The notes under the pieces are model-generated. The model searched no databases. It was given only the letters and a program-made list of their open reading frames with translations, and was not told where the DNA came from. A stretch of DNA of 39,005 nucleotides. Origin: Gemmatimonadota bacterium. GTDB taxonomy: Bacteria; Gemmatimonadota; Gemmatimonadetes; Gemmatimonadales; GWC2-71-9. A program made the translations under genes and the position numbers. The DNA is taken from positions 1 to 39,005 of the forward strand of contig JAEUJI010000295.1 in the NCBI GenBank assembly GCA_016794805.1, given 5' to 3'. Positions 30,883 through 36,602 of the stretch are shown here, in pieces; the first letter of the stretch is position 1; each line of letters starts with the position of its first letter.

Positions 30883-31677
30883 TCACTGGCCTGATTTCCG
30901 CCCCTTGGCGGGTGGGGTGTACCAGAGGCACCCGGGGTGCAGCCCCTTCCCGTCGTCCGGCCAGGCGCTGCACAGGTCAGGCTTCGCGGGCCGTCCGTCA
31001 GGCCGGAGCCTCCCGTGGAGGGTGCAGTTCTCCTGCGGGTCATCCAGGTAGTCACAGGCCGAGATCAGCTCCGCCTCGATGGCGTCGGGCCGTTCCCGAC
31101 TCACCTTGCAGAGGTAGGGGGAGAGCCGCGAGCGGATCAGGGCCTCGAGGTGGCTATCCCCCTCCGCGCACAGGATCTCGATCTGCAGGTCGCGGCAGCA
31201 GGCCGAGCCCCGCTTGTGGTCTGCGGTGGCGCAGGGGGCGATGGCGCAGGGATTCTCGCTGTCCAGGCTGTCCGCTGCGATCACCGGCAGGGAACGGGGC
31301 GGGAAGGGCAAGGGCAACTCCCGCGGGACATGCTCCTCGATGACCGTGAAGCGGTCGTCGCCCAGCCGGCGGGGCTGCCTGGCGCCCCGGGTGGGCGGGG
31401 GGAGGGGCCCGGCGAACCCGTGGGCGCGGCAGCGGGCCGCTCCTGCCCCGGCAGCCTGGAGGTGGCGGCAGCGCACGTGCAGCACCGATTCTACCAGCAC
31501 CTCCCGGTCCCGGGTCCGCATCTCCCGGAAGGTGACCCGCTCGGTATGCCCGAAGAGCCAGGTCGCTTCCGCATCGCAGGAGGCCGGGTTGCCGATGTCC
31601 AGAATCCCCACCCGGAGGGTCACGGGGATCTCCTGGCATTGGGGGCCGAGGGTCCGGCAGGTGGGAGCGGGATGCAC
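30883..31677 (-). CDS. Cysteine-rich protein, YkgJ-like Cys cluster, function unknown
   Basis: A cytosolic protein of 264 residues from the chosen start, with about 15 cysteines. Two thirds along it has CAIAPCATADHKRGSACCRDLQIEILC, followed by YLCKV and, near the C-terminus, CDYLD...CTLHGRLRPDGRPAKPDLCSAWP, which recall the metal-chelating cysteine clusters of YkgJ-like proteins. I cannot name a family or substrate. Three in-frame starts exist: ATG 31725, GTG 31698 and GTG 31677. I favour 31677 because TAGATT, a recurrent -10 box here, lies seven nt upstream and would otherwise be read as the rare codons ATT-AGA-TTC. It is divergent from the cupredoxin gene, and the CRP-type site between them could affect both. 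Confidence 0.7.
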   Translation of the reverse strand: MHPAPTCRTLGPQCQEIPVTLRVGILDIGNPASCDAEATWLFGHTERVTFREMRTRDREVLVESVLHVRCRHLQAAGAGAARCRAHGFAGPLPPPTRGARQPRRLGDDRFTVIEEHVPRELPLPFPPRSLPVIAADSLDSENPCAIAPCATADHKRGSACCRDLQIEILCAEGDSHLEALIRSRLSPYLCKVSRERPDAIEAELISACDYLDDPQENCTLHGRLRPDGRPAKPDLCSAWPDDGKGLHPGCLWYTPPAKGRKSGQ

Positions 31678-31684
31678 GGGAGGG

Positions 31685-31690
31685 AATCTA
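31685..31690 (-). promoter_or_regulatory. -10-like element for the cysteine-rich gene; predicted leaderless GTG
   Basis: TAGATT on the minus strand, seven nt before GTG 31677. This is the spacing seen before the TrmJ-like gene. Confidence 0.4.
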
Positions 31691-31729
31691 ATCTCCACGA
31701 CCCCTCTCCCTCTTTGGGGTCCCATGCGC

Positions 31730-31737
31730 TATGTTTG
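31730..31737 (+). promoter_or_regulatory. -10-like element of the cupredoxin gene
   Basis: TATGTTTG fully matches the Bacteroidetes-type box TAnnTTTG and runs directly into the palindrome at 31736. A transcript would start inside the palindrome, leaving a ~50-nt leader with GGAGG at 31780-31784. Confidence 0.5.
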
Positions 31738-31751
31738 TGAACCTTTTCACA
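31736..31751. promoter_or_regulatory. Perfect CRP-type palindrome between divergent genes
   Basis: TGTGAACCTTTTCACA is a full TGTGA-N6-TCACA site (6-bp arms around CCTT). It lies between the cysteine-rich gene and the cupredoxin gene, overlapping the probable start of the latter's transcript. A near copy precedes actA. Confidence 0.65.
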
Positions 31752-31793
31752 AGGTCCCCCCGTTTCCTTTCCTGTTAGTGGAGGCAGTGCTCG

Positions 31794-32252
31794 ATGCGCG
31801 CGACGATGATGGTGGCGGGACTCGCCCTGGCCCTGGCGGCCTGCGGCGGCAAGGGCGGCGATCAGCCGGCGGAACAGCCTGCGGCGGCGGCGCCGGCGGC
31901 GGCTCCGGCAGTGACCGGCGCCACCCATGAAGTGCAGATGGACTTCGACGGCAAGGTGGGGACGTTCACCCCGGCCGAGCTGACGATCAAGGCCGGTGAC
32001 GTGGTGAAGTTCGTGGTGCGCAGTGGCCCGCCCCACAACGTGGCGTTCGACGCGGCCCTGATTCCGGCCGGCGCCGCGGACGTGCTCAACAAGGCGATGG
32101 CCGAGACCATGGGGCCGCTGACCGGCCCGATGAAGGTCGGCATCGGCGAGAGCTACGAGATCAGCTTCGCCGGCGCGCCCGCGGGCACCTACGAGTACCA
32201 CTGCACGCCGCACGTGCCGTTCGGGATGAAGGCCAAGCTGACGGTTCAGTAG
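31794..32252 (+). CDS. Blue-copper (cupredoxin) lipoprotein, auracyanin/plastocyanin-like
   Basis: A 152-residue membrane-tethered copper protein that carries single electrons in the periplasm. A lipoprotein signal (MRATMMVAGLALALAACGG) puts the lipidated Cys at residue 17, followed by an Ala/Pro-rich tether to about residue 40 and one cupredoxin domain. The type-1 copper ligands are visible: His in GPPHNVAF, and Cys, His and Met in YHCTPHVPFGM. The domain has the long inserted loop (LIPAGAADVLNKAMAETMGP) seen in auracyanin-like proteins. A good GGAGG precedes ATG 31794. Given the act operon 2.6 kb upstream and the matching operator, it is a plausible electron acceptor of the Act complex, as auracyanin is thought to be in Chloroflexus; this is inference. 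Confidence 0.88.
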   Translation: MRATMMVAGLALALAACGGKGGDQPAEQPAAAAPAAAPAVTGATHEVQMDFDGKVGTFTPAELTIKAGDVVKFVVRSGPPHNVAFDAALIPAGAADVLNKAMAETMGPLTGPMKVGIGESYEISFAGAPAGTYEYHCTPHVPFGMKAKLTVQ

Positions 32253-32279
32253 TCGCCGCTGCATCAGGGGCCGCGGTGC

Positions 32280-32299
32280 CCGGGGCGAATCAGCCCCGG
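32280..32299. terminator. Hairpin between convergent cupredoxin and PAP2 genes
   Basis: CCGGGGC-GAATCA-GCCCCGG, a 7-bp stem and 6-nt loop. The stop of the minus-strand PAP2 gene (32290-32292) is in the loop. There is no U-tract. Confidence 0.45.
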
Positions 32300-33153
32300 C
32301 GCGCCGCGGTCCCGGCTTCCCGCTCCCTCCGCCACCCCAGCCACACGACCACTCCAGCCACCAGCACGCCTGCCACTGCGTCCACCGCGTAGTGCATCTG
32401 GCAGTAGACCACCCCGATCGTGAGCAGCAGCGCGGGGCCCGCGAGCACCGCGCCCAGTTTCCGCGACCCGAACCAGGCCGCCGCGGCCGCCACCAGGGTG
32501 GCCGCGACATGGGACGATGGGAACGCCGCCCCATACGCGCTGCCCTTGCTGAGGGTGGCGTAGACCAGCCGCGCGGCCCAGTTGTCGAGGAATGCCGCAT
32601 CGGGCCGCGGATATTCGTAGTAGGGCCCCGCGACCGGGTAGAGCAGGAAGACGAGATAGCAGGAGAGGAAGGTTGCCATCAGCCAGAGCACCGAGCGCTC
32701 GGCCGCCGCGCGACGTCCCCACGCGAGGAAAAGGATTGGCGGCCCCAGCACGATCGGATAGTACGCGAAGTAGACCGCGTGCAGCACCGTGGACCAGAAC
32801 CGGCTTGGGGCAGCCTGCCACCAGGTCCGGCTGACCGCTCCCCCGAACAGGCGCAGCTCCCAGTGCTGGATGGCGGCATCGTGCACCGCGGCGGCGCCAA
32901 AGTTGTTCAGGATGTCGATGGCGGGGTAGAACGCGCCCAGCAGAAGCAGAGGGGCCACCGTCCGCAGCCCCTGTCCCGGCGGCCCGGCGTCGGCGTGGCG
33001 CAACAGCCACATCAGGACGAAGATCATGACGTGCGCACCGAGAACCCAGGCGATGGCGGGCTGGGCGGACCACCGGAAGAGCGCCAGGAGCGTGGTGATC
33101 GCGACATAGCCGAGGACGAGCCGCTCGGCGGGCCGGAATGCTCCGGGGTTCAC
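32290..33153 (-). CDS. PAP2/AUR1-like membrane enzyme, candidate ceramide headgroup transferase
   Basis: A 287-residue membrane protein of the PAP2 superfamily with about six hydrophobic segments. The catalytic motifs are GAAFPSSHVAATL (the SxxH-type motif with the first catalytic His) and CQMHYAVDAVAG, whose HYxxD form is shared by the AUR1/inositol-phosphorylceramide-synthase branch. A lipid phosphatase or phosphotransferase acting on a long-chain base or ceramide is the natural reading, because the three genes upstream form a ceramide pathway. GTG 33153 overlaps the reductase stop (GTGA), so it is translated as the last gene of that operon. The headgroup donor cannot be read from sequence; a simple phosphatidate phosphatase remains possible. 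Confidence 0.78.
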   Translation of the reverse strand: MNPGAFRPAERLVLGYVAITTLLALFRWSAQPAIAWVLGAHVMIFVLMWLLRHADAGPPGQGLRTVAPLLLLGAFYPAIDILNNFGAAAVHDAAIQHWELRLFGGAVSRTWWQAAPSRFWSTVLHAVYFAYYPIVLGPPILFLAWGRRAAAERSVLWLMATFLSCYLVFLLYPVAGPYYEYPRPDAAFLDNWAARLVYATLSKGSAYGAAFPSSHVAATLVAAAAAWFGSRKLGAVLAGPALLLTIGVVYCQMHYAVDAVAGVLVAGVVVWLGWRREREAGTAARRG

Positions 33154-34142
33154 AACCAGCCGTGTTCGCGGTACCAGCGAACCGTCTCCGCCAGCCCGGC
33201 GGACAGATCGTGGGTGGCCCTCCAGCCGGCATCCTGCGCGAAGGGCGTGGGGTCCCCGGTCCAGGCAGGCTGGAAGAATTCGTTGGCCTTGTCGGGGGTC
33301 AGGATCGTCGCCTGGCCGGCCAACCGCGCCGCGGCACCCGTGAGCGTCAGGGCCAGGCGCGCCAGCGCGGCGGGGAGGCGGAGTACCCGCACCGGCGGAC
33401 CACCGCCCGCCGGCGCAAGCGCGCGGCCGACCGCCAGCACAAACTCGGCGCTGCTGAACACTTCGGGGTGGCAGGCGTAGTAGGTCCGGCCCACCGTGGC
33501 GTCGCTGCCGCCCGCGGCGACGAGGGCGGCGGCGAGGTCGGGCCCGAATACCGCCGACAGCTCCTGGGTGCCGTCACCAAAGACGGGGGCGAGGCCGCGC
33601 CGGGCGATCCGGAACACCTTGAGCACCTCGGTATCCCGCGGCCCATAGACCATCGGGGGCCGGACGATGGTCCAGGGCAGCCCCGATTCGCGCACCACCT
33701 GCTCCCCCGCGAGCTTGCTGCGGCCGTAGGCGGTCACCGGCGCGGCGGGTTCGGTGCCGGTGAGCGGCCGGCCCCGGGGCGCGGGCCCGCCCGCCGCCAT
33801 GCTCGAGACCAGCACGAACCGGGGCACCCGGTCCCCGCGCTGCTCCGCGATCGCGGCGAGCAGGTTGCGGGTACCCTCGCGATTGCCCTGGAGGAATTCG
33901 GCCTCATCCCGCGCGGCGACCAGGCCGGCGACATGATAGATGACGTCCTGCCCTCGGACGGCCTCGCGGAGTGCCGGGTGGTGGTGCAGGTCTCCGGCGA
34001 CGGTGCGCACGCCAAGGGAGCCGAGGTGGGCTGCTTTCGCCGGGGAGCGCACCAGGGCGGTGACCTCGGCGCCCTGCTGCCGGAGCGCCTCGGCGAGATG
34101 GCCCCCGACGAAGCCAGTCGCCCCGGTGACCAGCGCCTTCAT
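33150..34142 (-). CDS. NAD(P)-dependent epimerase/reductase, candidate ceramide reductase (CerR-like)
   Basis: A 330-residue extended short-chain dehydrogenase. The nucleotide motif is VTGATGFVGGHLAEAL at the very N-terminus; the catalytic Ser and Tyr-x-x-x-Lys lie in VLVSSMAAGG and YGRSKLAGE. The C-terminal substrate part is typical of the epimerase family (PPMVYGPRD). ATG 34142 overlaps the acyltransferase stop (ATGA). In bacterial ceramide synthesis, known from Caulobacter, an enzyme of this family reduces the 3-oxo group after acylation, and the gene order here fits that role. On its own the sequence would only support a generic NAD-dependent epimerase/dehydratase, so the specific role depends on context. 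Confidence 0.85.
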   Translation of the reverse strand: MKALVTGATGFVGGHLAEALRQQGAEVTALVRSPAKAAHLGSLGVRTVAGDLHHHPALREAVRGQDVIYHVAGLVAARDEAEFLQGNREGTRNLLAAIAEQRGDRVPRFVLVSSMAAGGPAPRGRPLTGTEPAAPVTAYGRSKLAGEQVVRESGLPWTIVRPPMVYGPRDTEVLKVFRIARRGLAPVFGDGTQELSAVFGPDLAAALVAAGGSDATVGRTYYACHPEVFSSAEFVLAVGRALAPAGGGPPVRVLRLPAALARLALTLTGAAARLAGQATILTPDKANEFFQPAWTGDPTPFAQDAGWRATHDLSAGLAETVRWYREHGWL

Positions 34143-35266
34143 AGCGGCCGGTCGTAGAGCCGATAGGTCTTGTAGACGGCGAACTCCATCTTCTCGAGGC
34201 CGGCGTTCATCGCCGGGTTGTCCTCGAGGATCCAGCCCGCCTCGCCCCAGTAGATGTTGTGGTTCTTGGCCCGGGTCCAGATCCAATGGTAGAGCATCGC
34301 GTCGATGCCCTTCCCGCGCAGCTCCGGCACCACGCCCAGGAGCAGGATGCGGAGCCGGCGGAGCCGCTTGAACTTGAGGGAGAGCAGCAGGTCGGCGAGG
34401 AGGGCCGGCGTGAGGCGGCCGGACCGGTGCCGGCGGAACACGGTGTTGAGGTCCGGCAGGCAGAGCCCGAAGCCGACCGCCTCGCCGTCCTTCTCGGCGA
34501 ACGGCACCAGGTCGGCGACGACCACCGGCTTGAACTGCTCGGCCAGGTGGTCGATCTCATGATCGGTCATCGGGATGAAGCCCCAGTTCTTCTCCCAGCA
34601 GCGATTGTAGAGCCGCTTGATCCGCTCCACCTCGGCGGGGAAGTCCTGCAGGTTCATGGGGCGGATGGTGACGCCCTGCCGCTTCATCAGCATCTCGGTC
34701 CCGCGCGCCAGTCGCTCGGGCACCGGGAGGTAGATGGATTCGTACCCCCCGCGGTAGACCAGCAGGTCCTTCGCCTTCCTGAACCCCGCCGCATCCACGA
34801 GGCGCTCGTAGTAGGGGGGATTGTGGGGCATCATGAGGGTGGGCGGGGTGTCGTAGCCCCGCACCAGCAGCCCGCACTCGTCGTTGGTGGAGAAGGAGGC
34901 GGGGCCCCGCATGACGTCATGGTTCCGGGTCCGGAGCCAGGCGGCGGCCGCCTCGAACAGCGCATTGGCGACCTCGTGGTCGTAGCTGCACTCGAAGAAG
35001 CCGAAGAAGCCGACCCGGTCCGCGTGCACCTCGTTGTGCAGCCGGTTGCTGATCGCCGCGATCCGCCCGACCACCTTCCCCTCCCGTTCGGCGAGGAAGT
35101 ACTCCGCCTCGGCGTGCTCGAAGAACGGGTTGGTGGCCCGGTCCAGCAGCTTGCGCACGTCCATACGCAACGGCGGGACCCAGAGCGGGTCCCGCGCGTG
35201 GAGTTCGTAGGGCAGCTTGATGAAGCGATCCAGGCCGGCGCGATCGCTCGCCGGCCGGACGGTCAC
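34139..35266 (-). CDS. GNAT-fold N-acyltransferase, candidate bacterial ceramide synthase
   Basis: A 375-residue soluble protein with two GNAT-like halves. The N-terminal half has FIKLPYELHARDPLWVPPLRMDVRKLLD and FLAEREGKVVGRIAAISNRLHN; the C-terminal half has the acyl-CoA loop region VVPELRGKGIDAMLYHWIW. This protein type is widespread as an unnamed 370-380-residue GNAT and resembles the bacterial ceramide synthase (bCerS), which N-acylates 3-oxosphinganine. It lies eight nt after the serine palmitoyltransferase gene and overlaps the reductase gene. GTG 35266 is used; no good Shine-Dalgarno is visible, suggesting coupling to the upstream gene. Acyl donor and chain length cannot be told. Confidence 0.78.
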   Translation of the reverse strand: MTVRPASDRAGLDRFIKLPYELHARDPLWVPPLRMDVRKLLDRATNPFFEHAEAEYFLAEREGKVVGRIAAISNRLHNEVHADRVGFFGFFECSYDHEVANALFEAAAAWLRTRNHDVMRGPASFSTNDECGLLVRGYDTPPTLMMPHNPPYYERLVDAAGFRKAKDLLVYRGGYESIYLPVPERLARGTEMLMKRQGVTIRPMNLQDFPAEVERIKRLYNRCWEKNWGFIPMTDHEIDHLAEQFKPVVVADLVPFAEKDGEAVGFGLCLPDLNTVFRRHRSGRLTPALLADLLLSLKFKRLRRLRILLLGVVPELRGKGIDAMLYHWIWTRAKNHNIYWGEAGWILEDNPAMNAGLEKMEFAVYKTYRLYDRPL

Positions 35267-35274
35267 TGCAGCGG

Positions 35275-36480
35275 TCAGATGACCCCCAGGTCCTTGCCGA
35301 TGCTGGCGAACTGCTCCAGGCAGAAGTCGATCTGCTCAAAGGAGTGCGTGGCCATGACGCTGGTGCGGAGCCGGCACTGGGACGGCGGCACGGCGGGCGG
35401 CATCACCGGGTTGGTGAAGACGCCGGCATCGAACAGCTTGCGCCAGAAGACGAAGGTGGTCTCCATGGGGCCGATCTGGACCGGGATGATCGGGGTCTCG
35501 GTCTCGCCGATGTCATAGCCCAGGCCGCGCATGCCGTTGATGAGGCGGTGGGTGTTGGCCCACAGCGCGGTGCGGCGGTCCGGCTCGGACTTGAGTACCT
35601 CCAGGGCGGCCAGGACACCGGCGGTGTTGGCCGGGGGCAGGGAGGCGGTGAAGATGAGCGGGCGGCAGTGGTGCTTCAGGAAGTGGATGACGTTCTCCGA
35701 GCCGGCCACGAAGCCGCCGATGGAGGCCAGCGACTTCGAGAAGGTGCCGGCGATGAGGTCCACCTCGTCGGTCATCCCGAAGTGCGCGGCGGTGCCGTCG
35801 CCCTTGGGGCCCAGGACGCCGATCGAATGGGCGTCGTCGAGCGCCAGCGCGATGCCGTACTTCCGCGAGATGCGCACCAGCTCCGGCACGTTGGCGATGT
35901 CGCCTTCCATCGAATAGACGCCGTCCACCACGATCATGGCGCCCTTGCTGCCACGCGTCCGCTCGATCATCCGATCGAGGCCCGCGAGGTCGCCATGGGT
36001 GAAGCGCAGCGTCTCGCCGTAGGACATCTTGGCGCCGTCAACGATCGAGGCGTGGTCCAGCTTGTCGAGGTAGACCAGGTCGCCCCGGCCGATCAGGCCC
36101 GAGATCAGCCCCAGGTTGGCCTGGTATCCGGTGGAGAAGACCAGGCAGTCTTCCTTCCCCAGGAACTCGGCCAGCGAGGCCTCCAGCTGGCCATGCAGGT
36201 CCAGGGTGCCATTCAGGAACCGGCTCCCGGTGCAGCCCGACCCGTAGCGGTGCAGGGCGCGGCCGGCCGCCTCCAGCACCTTTGGGTGGTGCGTCAGGCC
36301 CAGGTAGTTGTTCGAGCCGAGCATGATCCGCTTCTGGCCCTCGATCATGACCGAGGTGTCCTCGGAATCCGAGATCGGCTTGAAGTACGGATACAGTCCA
36401 GCGGCCTGGATCTCGCGTGCCTTGGTGAACTGCCGGCACTTCTCGAAGAGCTGGATACTGTGCAGCGTCTGGGTTTCCAC
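35275..36480 (-). CDS. spt: Serine palmitoyltransferase-like alpha-oxoamine synthase
   Basis: A 401-residue PLP enzyme of the alpha-oxoamine synthase family (SPT, KBL, BioF, HemA), expected to condense serine with a fatty acyl thioester to 3-oxosphinganine. Motifs are LGSNNYLGLTHHPKVLEA, GSGCTGSRFLNGT, LDDAHSIGVLG (PLP-ring Asp and His) and the Schiff-base lysine K249 in GTFSKSLASIGG. The N-terminal extension (FEKCRQFTKAREIQAAGLYPYF) is characteristic of bacterial SPT-like members, and the three coupled downstream genes match sphingolipid synthesis rather than biotin or haem pathways. 2-amino-3-ketobutyrate ligase is the main alternative, but no threonine dehydrogenase is nearby. GTG 36480 has a GAGG upstream. 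Confidence 0.85.
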   Translation of the reverse strand: METQTLHSIQLFEKCRQFTKAREIQAAGLYPYFKPISDSEDTSVMIEGQKRIMLGSNNYLGLTHHPKVLEAAGRALHRYGSGCTGSRFLNGTLDLHGQLEASLAEFLGKEDCLVFSTGYQANLGLISGLIGRGDLVYLDKLDHASIVDGAKMSYGETLRFTHGDLAGLDRMIERTRGSKGAMIVVDGVYSMEGDIANVPELVRISRKYGIALALDDAHSIGVLGPKGDGTAAHFGMTDEVDLIAGTFSKSLASIGGFVAGSENVIHFLKHHCRPLIFTASLPPANTAGVLAALEVLKSEPDRRTALWANTHRLINGMRGLGYDIGETETPIIPVQIGPMETTFVFWRKLFDAGVFTNPVMPPAVPPSQCRLRTSVMATHSFEQIDFCLEQFASIGKDLGVI

Positions 36481-36516
36481 GGGGCCTCGTCTCGCGCTGG
36501 TGGAATCTGGTGCCTG

Positions 36517-36541
36517 ATACTAAGCCGTTACAACCTAACGG
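36517..36541 (-). promoter_or_regulatory. spt -10-like element with upstream inverted repeat (possible operator)
   Basis: On the minus strand TAGTAT (36517-36522) lies 36 nt before GTG 36480. Immediately upstream sits the inverted repeat CCGTTA-CAACC-TAACGG (36525-36541), in the position of the spacer, so a bound protein would block the promoter. The -35 is not clear. Confidence 0.45.
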
Positions 36542-36590
36542 TTTGGGTGGCAAGGCACAAGCAACAACCGGGACCGGCGGCAGGTCCCGC

Positions 36591-36596
36591 TACATT
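36591..36596 (+). promoter_or_regulatory. -10 element of the protease gene; predicted leaderless start
   Basis: TACATT ends six nt before ATG 36603, too close for a leader with a ribosome binding site. The ACCTCC between them is not a Shine-Dalgarno in sense orientation. Confidence 0.5.
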
Positions 36597-36602
36597 ACCT
36601 CC

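Noticed and set aside
36510-36602. Protease start at the upstream ATG 36510
   Set aside because: It would place 31 hydrophilic residues before the signal peptide and run across the -10 box and the inverted repeat.
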